Positions 24,772 through 36,211 are shown, counted from the stretch's first letter. The stretch is DNA of 56,269 nt from Sulfurimonas sp. (GCA_024513425.1 JANEIH010000002.1:1-56269), one strand, 5' to 3'. Translations and numbers: made by a program. Notes: a model not told the origin generated them from the sequence alone.

Positions 24772-25860
24772 TCAGAAAAAAGCCTCTTTGTCAATTAAAA
24801 GCAGCATTTTTATCGCCATCATTACGCTTTGGTACTGCACATAGTTTCTATCGCCTTGAAAAAGAAAGTGTTGCTCATCTCTAACATCCTTGCTCCTTAC
24901 GCCAATACAGACTCTCCCGACAGGCTTTAGTTCTGTTGCTCCCGCATCTCCTGCGATGCCACTAATACTAAGAGCATAATCTGCTTCACCTACACTGAGT
25001 GCTCCTCTGCTCATCTCAGAAACAACTTCATGTGAAACTGCCCCAAAATTCTCCAAAACTTCATGATCTACAGCAAGCCAGTTCTCTTTTAAAATATTTG
25101 AGTATGTTACAAGTGAACCGTCTAAAATCTTCGATGCTCCATTATATTTTGTAAAATAGTACGCTAAAAGTCCGCCTGTACAGCTCTCCGCAAATGTTAT
25201 CTTTTTTCCTCTACTTGAGAGTTTTTCGATGATATGCTCTATAATGTTTGCAGAGGCTATAAGCTTTTTAGGTATAAGATTTTTTGCCGAATGAATGAAC
25301 TTTGAGATATCACCATACCTCTTTGAGTTAATATCAACACGAAGCCATCCCTCCACATAGCTTGTAACTCCGAAGCTAATCTTATATGTCTGCGCTATCG
25401 GATTTAATATAGCAATAAGGTCATCCCTGTTTTCATCAAAAACATGAATCGTTGCTTGTGTATCGTTGGCGTGGAGCAAGATTTGTGGCATTTTACTATT
25501 CTCATCCATCTGGATTACATTAATTGCACTCCTGTTATGCTCAAGCAGATATGTTCTCTCCTTAAAAAGCATAGCTTTTTGAGGCATTAGCATACCCTCT
25601 TTTAGCACCTGACTATCTCCTGTTACGGTGCAGATAACTTTTCCAACGGTTGGGAAGTTTTGTCTATTTGTTACTATTAAAACTCTATTTTCTGCATTTA
25701 ACTCTTGCTCTAAAGATAGAAAGAGAGAGTTATCACTCTCTTTGAAATAAGCAACAGAATCGATAAAACGCAACTCTTTTTCTATATTTCTAAAAGCATA
25801 CTCTTGAAGTGGCTCATTGTAGATAAACTTGTTTCCGATAAATATAAGATGTAACTTCAT
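24772..25860 (-). CDS. cinA: CinA-like protein with intact nicotinamide-nucleotide amidase domain
   Basis: The C-terminal half (from about residue 205) is a PncC/CinA amidase domain, which deamidates nicotinamide mononucleotide for NAD salvage. The signature AESCTGGLLAYYFT holds the catalytic serine, followed by SNILKENWL, GAVSHEVVSEMS and ALSISGIAGD. The N-terminal half starts MKLHLIFIGNKF, as CinA proteins do, but the molybdopterin-binding-like domain is reduced and lacks the GDE/TGGLG motifs. The ATG at 25860 is preferred to TTG at 25869 because it matches that family start. The gene lies just upstream of the tRNA operon on the same strand. Confidence 0.82.
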   Translation of the reverse strand: MKLHLIFIGNKFIYNEPLQEYAFRNIEKELRFIDSVAYFKESDNSLFLSLEQELNAENRVLIVTNRQNFPTVGKVICTVTGDSQVLKEGMLMPQKAMLFKERTYLLEHNRSAINVIQMDENSKMPQILLHANDTQATIHVFDENRDDLIAILNPIAQTYKISFGVTSYVEGWLRVDINSKRYGDISKFIHSAKNLIPKKLIASANIIEHIIEKLSSRGKKITFAESCTGGLLAYYFTKYNGASKILDGSLVTYSNILKENWLAVDHEVLENFGAVSHEVVSEMSRGALSVGEADYALSISGIAGDAGATELKPVGRVCIGVRSKDVRDEQHFLFQGDRNYVQYQSVMMAIKMLLLIDKEAFF

Positions 25861-25897
25861 CTTTTGCAAGACCTTTTATGAAGATTTGATATAAAGT

Positions 25898-25903
25898 ATT
25901 ATA
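25898..25903 (-). promoter_or_regulatory. Extended -10 promoter of cinA
   Basis: TGCTATAAT on the minus strand, 37 bases before the ATG. It has the TGn extension that can replace a -35. The region is divergent with ileS. Confidence 0.55.
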
Positions 25904-25972
25904 GCAGTTTTATAAGCTTTTAAAATCATTATAGATATAATAAATGACTTTAAATATATTTTTGGGGCAGAG

Positions 25973-28735
25973 ATGGACTACAAAGAGACACTACTTTTAC
26001 CGACAACGACTTTCACAATGCGAGGAAATTTGATAAATAATGAGCCAAAACGCTACAAGGCATGGGAGGCAAAAAATATCTATCACAAAATGAAGAAAAA
26101 TCGTAGAGATGCTGAAAATTTTACACTCCACGACGGACCTCCCTATGCAAACGGTCATATCCATATCGGTCATGCATTGAACAAAGTTTTAAAAGATATT
26201 ATCATAAAACATAACTATTTCTCCGGAAAATCTGTCCGTTTTACTCCGGGATGGGATTGTCACGGCCTGCCAATCGAACAGCAAGTGGAAAAAAGACTTG
26301 GTGGAAAAAAGAAAAAAGAGCAATTAAAAACTGCTGAGATTCGAAAACTCTGCCGTGAGCACGCCGCAAAATTCGTAGATATTCAAAGAGATGAGTTTAA
26401 AACGCTCGGGATTATTGCCGACTGGGAAAAACCATATGTAACAATGGATTTTCAATTTGAAGCAAATATTTTCAGAACACTTTGCGAAATTGCAAAAAAA
26501 GGTCTCTTAGTAGAGCGTAGCAAACCTGTTTTTTGGTCGTGGGCAGAGAGAACAGCTCTTGCAGAAGCCGAAGTTGAGTATGAAGATAAAGAGGATTACT
26601 CTATCTTTATCGCATTTGAACTCAGTAGTGAGGCAAAAGCAAAACTTGCTATTGAAGGGAGAGCCGCTCCTGTTATCTGGACAACAACTCCTTGGACAAT
26701 TCCAGCAAATACAGGCATCTCGCTCAATCCTGAAGAAAAATATATACTCACTACTGATGGTTATATAGTAGCAAAAGAGCTTTTAGGCTCACTTGTAGAG
26801 AGCGGAGTTGTAAGTGACGGCATCGTTAGAGAGTTTGATGCAAAAGATTTTGAAAACCTTATCGCCATCAACCCGCTTAACAAGAGAGAGTCTCGTTTGG
26901 TTTTAGGGGAACATGTATTGGTAGACAATGGTACAGGATGCGTGCATACTGCTCCCGGTCACGGTGAAGATGATTATCGTGTCGGTCTTATATATGACCT
27001 TGAAATTATTATGCCTGTTGATGAGACAGGATGCTATGATGAAAGCGTAGTGGAGCTTGGACTTATTCCAAATGCTCAAGATTTTGTAGGGCATCATATC
27101 TTTAAATCAAATGAAGACCTTATCGAACTTATGGGTGATGCGGTTCTTAAAGTAGATAAGTTTATGCACTCCTATCCTCACTGTTGGAGAAGCCACACGC
27201 CACTTATCTACCGCGCAACAAAACAGTGGTTTATCTCTGTCGATGGAACTCCCGAAGGAGAGAGTAAAACCCTGCGTGAGATAGCACTTGGCGAAGTTGA
27301 AAAAACTCAATTTATTCCAAAAACCGGTCACAAGCGTCTTACTTCCATGGTTGAGAACCGTCCTGACTGGTGTATCTCACGCCAGCGTGACTGGGGTGTT
27401 CCTATTGCATTTTTCAGAGTAAAAGCTACTGATGAAGTTCTCTTAGATGAAAAAGTTTTAAACTTTGTTGCGATGATTTTTGAAATGCAAGGAAGTGATG
27501 CATGGTACTCTATGGATATTGCACAACTGCTCTATCCCGGATGTAAGCACAAACCAGAAGAGCTAGAAAAAGTAACAGATATTTTAGATGTTTGGTTTGA
27601 CTCAGGTTCAACATGGAATGCAGTACTAAAATCTCGTAACTATGATGCAGGAGAGTACCCAGGTGATCTATATATAGAAGGAAGTGACCAACATCGTGGA
27701 TGGTTCCAGTCATCACTCTTTTTATCAACTGCCATAGAGCATAAAGCACCATATAAAGGTGTGTTAACACATGGTTTTACAGTAGATGAAAAAGGTGAAA
27801 AGATGTCCAAATCAAAAGGCAATGTAATCGCACCTGATAAGGTTCTTAAAGAGTACGGAAGTGAAATCCTGCGTCTTTGGGTGGCTTCATCTGACTATCA
27901 GGGAGATCTAAAAATTTCTCAAGGTATCTTAAAGCAGACTGCTGAGAGTTATAGAAAACTGAGAAATACATTTAGAATTATGCTTGCAAATATTGATGAC
28001 TTAAAAGAGCTTACTTCTTATGAACAGATGGGTAATTTAGATAAATGGATACTCAACGAAGCAAGCCGTGTACTAACAGAGGTTCATGAACAATTTAGCA
28101 AATACAACTTTGTAAATGGAATGAATACACTCAACAACTTTATCGTAAATGAGCTAAGCGGTATGTATATCGATATGACAAAAGACAATCTCTACTGCAA
28201 CGCACAAAACTCTACACGCCGTCGCGCAAGTCAAAGTGCAATGGCGATGATTACAAAAACACTTCTACTTTTAATAGCACCGATTCTTACATATACGGCT
28301 GATGAGATCGTAGAGAATGCTCCAGCTATCATTACAGACAGTGCTGAGGATATTTTTGATATGACTTACACGGCATTAGAGAAAATCGATACACCTTTTG
28401 ATGTAGAGTATATGATAAAAGCACGCGAAGGTTTTGGAGCTGTTGTTGATGGGCTTAAAAAAGAGAAGATTATCAAATCAACACTAGAGTTAAATATCTA
28501 TACAGAGTCAAAAATAGCTTTAGATATGGATAGAGTTGATGCGGAGGACTGGTTTGTTGTATCTGGTGTTTTCAAGGGGAGGACTAAAGAGAATGAACTT
28601 GGAATCTTTAAAGCAGGTCATGATACTTTCACAATAGCAAAAGCAACACAACACAAATGTCCAAGATGTTGGAAATATCAATCAGATAGAGAAAACAAAG
28701 TATGTAAAAGATGTGAGGAAGTTATAAGTGCCTAA
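25973..28735 (+). CDS. ileS: Isoleucyl-tRNA synthetase
   Basis: Class I aminoacyl-tRNA synthetase charging tRNA-Ile, with an editing domain for valine. The 920-residue protein has HIGH at residues 64-67 (PPYANGHIHIGHALNK), the KMSKS motif near residue 610 (KMSKSKGN), WTTTPWTIPANTG of the editing domain, and a C-terminal zinc site (CPRCWKYQ and CKRCEE). The start follows GGGGCAG. A 35-codon reading frame overlaps its last eight bases. Confidence 0.98.
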   Translation: MDYKETLLLPTTTFTMRGNLINNEPKRYKAWEAKNIYHKMKKNRRDAENFTLHDGPPYANGHIHIGHALNKVLKDIIIKHNYFSGKSVRFTPGWDCHGLPIEQQVEKRLGGKKKKEQLKTAEIRKLCREHAAKFVDIQRDEFKTLGIIADWEKPYVTMDFQFEANIFRTLCEIAKKGLLVERSKPVFWSWAERTALAEAEVEYEDKEDYSIFIAFELSSEAKAKLAIEGRAAPVIWTTTPWTIPANTGISLNPEEKYILTTDGYIVAKELLGSLVESGVVSDGIVREFDAKDFENLIAINPLNKRESRLVLGEHVLVDNGTGCVHTAPGHGEDDYRVGLIYDLEIIMPVDETGCYDESVVELGLIPNAQDFVGHHIFKSNEDLIELMGDAVLKVDKFMHSYPHCWRSHTPLIYRATKQWFISVDGTPEGESKTLREIALGEVEKTQFIPKTGHKRLTSMVENRPDWCISRQRDWGVPIAFFRVKATDEVLLDEKVLNFVAMIFEMQGSDAWYSMDIAQLLYPGCKHKPEELEKVTDILDVWFDSGSTWNAVLKSRNYDAGEYPGDLYIEGSDQHRGWFQSSLFLSTAIEHKAPYKGVLTHGFTVDEKGEKMSKSKGNVIAPDKVLKEYGSEILRLWVASSDYQGDLKISQGILKQTAESYRKLRNTFRIMLANIDDLKELTSYEQMGNLDKWILNEASRVLTEVHEQFSKYNFVNGMNTLNNFIVNELSGMYIDMTKDNLYCNAQNSTRRRASQSAMAMITKTLLLLIAPILTYTADEIVENAPAIITDSAEDIFDMTYTALEKIDTPFDVEYMIKAREGFGAVVDGLKKEKIIKSTLELNIYTESKIALDMDRVDAEDWFVVSGVFKGRTKENELGIFKAGHDTFTIAKATQHKCPRCWKYQSDRENKVCKRCEEVISA

Positions 28736-28835
28736 CTTTAGTGAACCCGTAACACTCACTTTTGTATTGGGCTCAATAGGTACTATTTTTACACTTATTG
28801 GACTTGGTATCTTTTTTGTAAAGAGATTTAAATAA
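28728..28835 (+). CDS. 35-residue single-helix membrane micro-protein
   Basis: Begins at GTG inside the end of ileS with GAGGA eight bases upstream, an above-average ribosome site. The short polar start (PNFSEP) is followed by one continuous transmembrane helix (LTFVLGSIGTIFTLIGLGIF) and a basic tail (FFVKRFK), an N-out/C-in topology by the positive-inside rule. It would be translationally coupled to ileS. There are no known motifs. The arrangement is typical of a real small membrane protein, but nothing shows conservation. Confidence 0.5.
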   Translation: MPNFSEPVTLTFVLGSIGTIFTLIGLGIFFVKRFK

Positions 28836-28848
28836 AGCAGAAACTTGC

Positions 28849-28854
28849 TATAAT
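28849..28854 (+). promoter_or_regulatory. Extended -10 promoter of gatA
   Basis: TTGCTATAAT: a perfect -10 with the TGn extension, 29 bases before the GTG start of gatA, giving a leader of about 22 bases. Confidence 0.6.
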
Positions 28855-28882
28855 AACAATAATAAAATAGGTAGGATATCTG

Positions 28883-30226
28883 GTGATTACATTAAAAGAA
28901 GCACTGACACTAAACAAAGATGAACTCAATAAATTTAAAGACGAACTCCGCAATAAAATAGAAGCAAATAAGAATTTAAACGCATATATTGATCTCAATA
29001 GTGTTGGCGAAGGTGTGCCTATTGCTATTAAAGACAATATTCAGGTAAAAGATTGGTCTATAACATCGGGAAGTAAAATTTTACAGGGATATATCGCACC
29101 ATATAATGCCACTGTCATTAAAAAACTACTCGATAACGGTCTCTCTCCTTTTGGTCGTGTCAATATGGATGAGTTTGCTATGGGCTCAACTACAGAATCT
29201 AGCTTTTATGGAAAAACACACAATCCTCACGCAAGCGATAGAGTTCCCGGTGGAAGTTCTGGCGGAAGTGCTGCTGCTGTTGGAGCCGGTCTTGCCATTG
29301 CGGCACTTGGAAGTGATACAGGTGGTTCTATCCGCCAACCTGCTGCTTTTTGCGGAGTCGTAGGAATGAAACCGACCTATGGACGAGTGAGTCGTTACGG
29401 CTTAGGTGCTTATGCATCAAGCTTGGATCAAATCGGTCCCATGACGCAAAATGTTGAAGATGCTATAATTTTATATAATATCATCAGCGGGAGCGACGAG
29501 AAAGACTCTACAAATGCCGGATATGATGATAAAGTTATATTGGATGTAGATACAACAAAAAAACTCAAGATTGCAGTTTTGCCAAAATATATTAAAAATG
29601 CAAGTCAAGATATAAAAGATGCCTATACAGAAGCAATAGAAGCGCTAAAAACTGCAGGACATACGATTGTAGAGCGTGAGATGATGGATGCGAAGTATGA
29701 TATCTCAGCATACTATATTACCGCAACGGCAGAAGCCACAACCAATCTTGCACGCTACGACGGCATACGGTACGGAAACCGTGTAGAGGGGAAAAATCTC
29801 GAAGAGACATTTTATAACACAAGAAGTGAAGGTTTTGGCGATGAAGTAAAACGCCGTATCTTACTTGGAAACTTCGTACTCTCAAGCGGTTACTATGAAG
29901 CATACTATGTACAAGCGCAGAAGACACGCCATATTATCAAAGATGAGTATGCGAAAATCTTTGAAGATGTAGATTTAATTCTTTCACCTGTTGCACCGAC
30001 TGTGGCACCAAGATTTGGAGAGTTGGCAAATCCTATGGATATGTATCTTAGTGATATCTATACTATCAGTGTTAATCTTGCCGGTCTTCCTGCTCTCTCG
30101 TTACCGATTACAAGAAATAGTGAAGGTATGCCGGTTGGTCTGCAACTCATTGCAAAAGCCTATGATGAACAGACTCTCTTTGATGGAGCACTTTCGCTTG
30201 AGAGAGAAGTCGCTTATAAAACATAA
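28883..30226 (+). CDS. gatA: Aspartyl/glutamyl-tRNA amidotransferase subunit A
   Basis: Amidase subunit of GatCAB, which converts Glu-tRNA(Gln) and Asp-tRNA(Asn) to their amides; the organism therefore probably lacks GlnRS or AsnRS (inference). The 447 residues contain the catalytic lysine in PIAIKDNI, the glycine/serine loop [12 protein letters not shown] and the second catalytic serine in [12 protein letters not shown]. The start is GTG with TAGGAT upstream, starting ITLKEALTL. Confidence 0.97.
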   Translation: MITLKEALTLNKDELNKFKDELRNKIEANKNLNAYIDLNSVGEGVPIAIKDNIQVKDWSITSGSKILQGYIAPYNATVIKKLLDNGLSPFGRVNMDEFAMGSTTESSFYGKTHNPHASDRVPGGSSGGSAAAVGAGLAIAALGSDTGGSIRQPAAFCGVVGMKPTYGRVSRYGLGAYASSLDQIGPMTQNVEDAIILYNIISGSDEKDSTNAGYDDKVILDVDTTKKLKIAVLPKYIKNASQDIKDAYTEAIEALKTAGHTIVEREMMDAKYDISAYYITATAEATTNLARYDGIRYGNRVEGKNLEETFYNTRSEGFGDEVKRRILLGNFVLSSGYYEAYYVQAQKTRHIIKDEYAKIFEDVDLILSPVAPTVAPRFGELANPMDMYLSDIYTISVNLAGLPALSLPITRNSEGMPVGLQLIAKAYDEQTLFDGALSLEREVAYKT

Positions 30227-30247
30227 TATAACAATAAGGAGTATAAC

Positions 30248-30661
30248 ATGGCATATTTTGACAAGGTAAAAGTAAAAGAGAAACTCTACGGACTTGTATT
30301 TGGTCCGGGGAAAGTTTCTCAGGTTTTTGAAGACTCTCACTATAAAATGATGGTAAAGTTCAAAAACGGATATGAAGTACCATATACAGAAGAAGGTATT
30401 CCGGGCTGGGGAAACTTTAAAAAACAGACGATATTTTATAAAAAAGATATTGACCTTACTGATGTTGACTTTGGTCCAACAACAAAAATACTCTCACCCA
30501 AAAAAATCATTAAACTGCGTGAAAAGAACAAGCTTGAAGTGCGTCTTCCCTCTGGAATCTGGACAGATTGCACCAAGTGTGTTGTGGGGTATGTTGAAGA
30601 TATGTTAGAGACTGAAAACTATCACCTCTTTAGAAAAACTCTAAAAAAAAAGGATAAATAA
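30248..30661 (+). CDS. Conserved-type hypothetical protein with an N-terminal KOW/CarD-like strand region
   Basis: A 137-residue basic soluble protein. The first half (LYGLVFGPGKVSQVFEDSHY, then MMVKFKNGYEVPYTEEGIPG) has the beta-rich pattern of small barrel domains that carry a GxGxV turn and a YTxxG strand. The second half ends in a short C-x-x-C (DCTKC) and lysine-rich tail. I cannot name it. AAGGAG precedes the start, 20 bases after gatA, so it is probably cotranscribed. Its stop overlaps the next frame by one base. Confidence 0.7.
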   Translation: MAYFDKVKVKEKLYGLVFGPGKVSQVFEDSHYKMMVKFKNGYEVPYTEEGIPGWGNFKKQTIFYKKDIDLTDVDFGPTTKILSPKKIIKLREKNKLEVRLPSGIWTDCTKCVVGYVEDMLETENYHLFRKTLKKKDK

Positions 30662-31092
30662 TACTTTACACTATAATTCATACCATTCATATTTTTGCCG
30701 TATTTATCTACGGTGGTTTTTTATTTACAGATAATCTCTTTATGTCAAAAATGAAACAAACTTTAAATAAAGAGGAGCAGATAAAAGCGCGTGAAGCAAT
30801 TATGATGCATGTGCGAAAAGTTGTTCCAAAAGCACTTATTGTTGCGGTATTATCTGGAATATACTTATTTACACAGGTTTTTGGAGAGATCGGCTCAGAT
30901 GGACTCTCAACTTTTCAAATTCTTCTCTCCATTAAAGCATTTTTAGGTCTCTGGCTTGGATTTCGCGGTGTCAATCAGGTCTTTTTTGGCATTCAACCAT
31001 GGGTGTTTAAAAGTCATATCTTTCCGTTTGTTTTAGTAGTTATAATTATACTGCTTTCGCAATTTATGTTTTTGGATTTTACCTCTTTTTAA
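30661..31092 (+). CDS. Four-helix membrane protein, apparent AUA start
   Basis: About 143 residues with four predicted transmembrane helices, roughly like CopD/DUF2214-type membrane proteins with an early conserved-looking histidine (ILYTIIHTIHIFAVFIYGG). The first ATG, at 30742, would remove the whole first helix. The frame stays open back to 30658 with no ATG, GTG or TTG. AAGGA sits six bases before an ATA at 30661 that overlaps the upstream TAA as TAATA, exactly where TAATG coupling is normally seen. Hence the start is either AUA or the N-terminus has been lost. Substrate unknown. Confidence 0.65.
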   Translation: MLYTIIHTIHIFAVFIYGGFLFTDNLFMSKMKQTLNKEEQIKAREAIMMHVRKVVPKALIVAVLSGIYLFTQVFGEIGSDGLSTFQILLSIKAFLGLWLGFRGVNQVFFGIQPWVFKSHIFPFVLVVIIILLSQFMFLDFTSF

Positions 31093-31105
31093 CCACAAAA
31101 GAGGT
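31081..31105 (+). terminator. Terminator-like hairpin overlapping the guaB -10 box
   Basis: Nine-base perfect stem ACCTCTTTT/AAAAGAGGT with a seven-base loop containing the stop codon of the membrane protein gene. A weak AT-rich run follows. The last base of the stem is the first of the guaB -10 box, so termination and initiation signals overlap. Confidence 0.5.
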
Positions 31106-31110
31106 ATAAT
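31105..31110 (+). promoter_or_regulatory. -10 box of guaB
   Basis: GGTATAAT 39 bases before the guaB start codon; predicted leader about 33 bases. Same motif as the ctpA, pal, obgE and kdsD promoters. Confidence 0.65.
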
Positions 31111-31122
31111 TTAAACATTTAA

Positions 31123-33080
<1,958 letters not shown>

Positions 33081-33091
<11 letters not shown>

Positions 33092-33839
33092 ACTTCTTTT
33101 TATCGAAAAAGCTATCGATAGAGATATTTTTAAAAGCGGCATTGAGTGAAGTAAAGAGTTGCGGAAACTCCTGTTCCATTTTTGCAAGCATCGCTTTTGT
33201 ACTCTCTCTTGCGTGAGGAGCTTTAACATCAAAACGCATAGCAGGACAAGCCTCATCCCCTATCGCTTCAATACCGTTATCTGTAACAAAAGCACGCAAC
33301 TGTCGTTCACGCAACTGAATCAACGGACGAATCACAATCAAACCATTTTCGGCTCTATATTTTGGCGCTAAAGATCGCATCTGACCATTATAGATAAAGT
33401 TCATAAAAAAGCTCTCAGCAGCATCATCCATATGGTGTCCAAGTGCCACTTTATTGCACTCATACTCTTTTGCAACAGAGTAGAGATATCCACGACGCAT
33501 ACGAGAGAAGAATGAGCAGTAAGAGGAGTTTTTGCGAATCTTCTCTTTTGCTAGATTGTAGGTTTGTGTATCGTGGATAATATGTTGGATACCATGCTCT
33601 TTACAATGTGCTGCAAGATTTGAGTAATCTTCACCCATGCCATAGCTAATTGTCACTGCCAAAAACTCAAATTTAAAGGGGGCGCGACGCTGTTGCTCTT
33701 TCATAGCATGGATCATAGTAAGAGAATCTTTTCCGCCGGAAAGACCCACTAAGATTTTATCACCCTCCTCTATAAGGTTAAATTCAGCATTTGTTTTACC
33801 GAGCTTGGACATAATTTTTTTAGAAAGTTTTACTCCCAT
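33081..33839 (-). CDS. ttcA: TtcA-like PP-loop ATPase, atypical cysteine motif
   Basis: A 252-residue member of the TtcA/TilS PP-loop family; TtcA adds sulfur to cytidine 32 of tRNA. The ATP loop SGGKDS is at 34-39. The region CSFFSRMRRGYLY (108-120) matches CSxCxRxRRG of TtcA, but the second cysteine is phenylalanine (111). LGHHMDDAAESFFMN and RPLIQLRERQL follow. Another cysteine is at 198 (DEACPAMRF). The missing cysteine may mean a different cluster ligand or another tRNA modification. It shares one base with mtnN and ends the large minus-strand block. Confidence 0.82.
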
Positions 33840-34534
33840 TAAGCGCCTGCCAACTTATCAATCATCTTCATTAAAAATTTGGCACTAACCTTTGCAGAGC
33901 TCTCAACAAACTCTTCAAAATTAAAGCCTGCATCCATATCTGCTGAGTCGCTAATAGAACGAAGAATGAAAAAAGGAACTCCTAGTGCATCACATACAAC
34001 TGCAACACTAGCGCCCTCCATCTCTAAAGCATCTGCTTTAAAAGTCTCAGCGATAAACCCTTTACGCTCCTCTGATGCGATAAACTGATCTCCAGTTGCA
34101 ATAATGCCCTCTTTTACATCAATTCCCATCTCAGAAGCGACTATCTTACTTAGTGCTGTCAAATCTCTGTCGGATTCAACATAAACACTTCCTTCTGGAA
34201 CATATCCATGCGGATGTCCAAAGATTGTGATATCCAAATCATGCTGTGCAAGCTTAGAAGCCACTACCAAATCACCGATTTGAAGCTTAGAATTAACTGC
34301 TCCGGCAACACCGGTAAATAGAAGCATATCACAAGCAAACATCTGTAACATTGTACTCGCTGTTAATGTTGAAAATACTTTTCCTATTTTTGAATACGCC
34401 ACAACTACATCTATATCTTTATATTTTGCTTTAAAGTACTTGTTTTTTGCGTAATTGACCTCTACTACATCATCAAGAGACTCTAAAATCGGTGCCACCT
34501 CTTCCGGCATTGCGCCCATAATTGCTATTTTCAT
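33839..34534 (-). CDS. mtnN: 5'-methylthioadenosine/S-adenosylhomocysteine nucleosidase
   Basis: Cleaves adenine from methylthioadenosine and S-adenosylhomocysteine; in Campylobacterota it may also act on aminodeoxyfutalosine in menaquinone synthesis. The 231-residue protein begins IAIMGAMPEEVAPIL and contains LLFTGVAGAVN, EMEGASVAVVC (ribose-binding Glu) and RSISDSAD (catalytic Asp). It overlaps the ttcA-like gene by one base. Confidence 0.95.
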   Translation of the reverse strand: MKIAIMGAMPEEVAPILESLDDVVEVNYAKNKYFKAKYKDIDVVVAYSKIGKVFSTLTASTMLQMFACDMLLFTGVAGAVNSKLQIGDLVVASKLAQHDLDITIFGHPHGYVPEGSVYVESDRDLTALSKIVASEMGIDVKEGIIATGDQFIASEERKGFIAETFKADALEMEGASVAVVCDALGVPFFILRSISDSADMDAGFNFEEFVESSAKVSAKFLMKMIDKLAGA

Positions 34535-34542
34535 CTTCCTCC

Positions 34543-35259
34543 TTATATCTCTATAGTCTTTATTGCCATATCAAATTTGGCAAGTTGCTCTTTGATATTG
34601 CCCTCATTATCGACAACACAACTACCACCCCAAAAGCCAAGTCCATCTTCAAAGCCGACACGATTTACAAAAATAAGTTGCGCCGAGCACTCACGGGCAA
34701 CTCTTTGAATAATCGCATACCAACTCTTTTCAATGTTCAATCCATTATCTTCAAATCCACGCGCAGGTGAAGCTGCGTGAACGATAATCAAATCAGGATT
34801 TAATCCGATAAGCTCTCTATGCACACTCTTGTGCCATAGATCTTCACAAATCAAAAGAGAGACTCTTTTGCCATCAACTTCAAAAGCCTCAAAGCTATCG
34901 CCACCTTTAAAGTAGCGTGCCTCTTCAAACATTCCATAATTTGGCAGATGCACTTTTATATGTTTGGCAACAACCATTCCTTGTGCAAAATAGAGTCCGC
35001 AATTTTGAAAAATATCCCCGTCACGCAGTGCTGCACCAATAGCAATATCTACATCTCTGCTCAATTCAGCCAACGAGGTCAGTTCTGACTCACTCCACGC
35101 ATCTTCGTGCAGCTTATCTTGCAAAAGATAGCCACTCAACGCTAATTCTGGAAAGACTATTAAATCTGTTGTTGTCTTGTTTGCTTCGATAATTTTAATA
35201 ACTTCTTCCAAATTTAAACGATTTAATTTGGGAGAAGTCTGCGCAAGTGTTACTCTCAT
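34543..35259 (-). CDS. Carbon-nitrogen hydrolase (nitrilase superfamily)
   Basis: A 238-residue cytoplasmic hydrolase with the Glu-Lys-Cys triad visible in FPELALSGYLLQ, KVHLPNYGMFEEARYF and LLICEDLWH. The fold matches amidase/NAD-synthetase-glutaminase-type members of the superfamily; the early part resembles the glutaminase domain of NadE, although no synthetase domain follows. It sits one base after fabD and eight bases before mtnN. The substrate cannot be read from the sequence. Confidence 0.88.
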   Translation of the reverse strand: MRVTLAQTSPKLNRLNLEEVIKIIEANKTTTDLIVFPELALSGYLLQDKLHEDAWSESELTSLAELSRDVDIAIGAALRDGDIFQNCGLYFAQGMVVAKHIKVHLPNYGMFEEARYFKGGDSFEAFEVDGKRVSLLICEDLWHKSVHRELIGLNPDLIIVHAASPARGFEDNGLNIEKSWYAIIQRVARECSAQLIFVNRVGFEDGLGFWGGSCVVDNEGNIKEQLAKFDMAIKTIEI

Positions 35260-35260
35260 A

Positions 35261-36199
35261 TTATGAGCAAACTTCCTCTTTTACCTTCTCTAGTGACGCC
35301 ATATCAGAGATATTAAGCGTTTTTAAATCTTTTGCTACTCTTCTATTGAGTCCTTTAAGCACAACTCCATTTCCAAACTCAATTGCCATATCAACCTCTC
35401 CTGCAATGGCTTGGATTGACTGTTTATATTTTACAGGTTTTACAAGCTGGTCTCTCAAGAGTGTAACTGCTTCGGCTTTTGTAGCATAGGGCTTTGTGGT
35501 AACATTAGAGATGACGGGTGCTTCAAAACCATCTGTAATATATCTCTCCATCAGCTCTCTCAATGGCTCTTGAGCCAAAGCTAAAATCTCACAGTGCGAA
35601 GCAACAGACATATTTAAAAGCAGTGCTCTTTTTGCACCTGCCTCTTTAAATGTATCTTCCAAAGATGCCAAATCTGCTCTATTTCCTGCAACAACAAGCT
35701 GTCCATCTTGATTATAGTTTGCCGGCCATATCTGTTTGCCTTGCATCTGTGCGTCTGCACAAATTTTCTCAACACTTGCATCATCAAGCCCAACAATAGC
35801 CATCATGCCGGCATCTTTTCCTTCACATGCTTCTTGCATATATGCGCCACGCTTATGGACAAGTTCAACTGCATCAATATAGTCAATAGCACCTGCTGCA
35901 CAAAGCGCTGAAAATTCGCCAAGAGAGTGTCCCAAAAAAAGCTCAGCTTTTACATATGGATATGCCTCTTTAAAAAGTCTGTATGCAACCATTTGAACTA
36001 GTAAAATCGCAGGTTGCGTATAGGCAGTTTGTCCGAGCTTTTCATTCTCTTCAAAGATTATCTCCTTAAAATCCACTCCAATTCTTTCACCGGCTTTAAC
36101 AAACATCTCATGTGCCACTTCTGAATTATCATAAAAATCTTTACCCATACCTACTGCTTGTGAGCCTTGTCCTGCAAATATCATAGCTATTTTTTTCAT
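35261..36199 (-). CDS. fabD: Malonyl-CoA:acyl carrier protein transacylase
   Basis: Transfers malonate from CoA to acyl carrier protein for fatty acid elongation. The 312 residues contain the start IFAGQGSQAVGMGKDFY, the nucleophile serine in GHSLGEFSALCAAG, the catalytic-histidine segment VASHCEILA and the carboxyl-binding arginine region. The start has AAAGGAAA upstream, 12 bases after the NtrC-like gene. Confidence 0.97.
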   Translation of the reverse strand: MKKIAMIFAGQGSQAVGMGKDFYDNSEVAHEMFVKAGERIGVDFKEIIFEENEKLGQTAYTQPAILLVQMVAYRLFKEAYPYVKAELFLGHSLGEFSALCAAGAIDYIDAVELVHKRGAYMQEACEGKDAGMMAIVGLDDASVEKICADAQMQGKQIWPANYNQDGQLVVAGNRADLASLEDTFKEAGAKRALLLNMSVASHCEILALAQEPLRELMERYITDGFEAPVISNVTTKPYATKAEAVTLLRDQLVKPVKYKQSIQAIAGEVDMAIEFGNGVVLKGLNRRVAKDLKTLNISDMASLEKVKEEVCS

Positions 36200-36211
36200 C
36201 TATTTTCCTTT

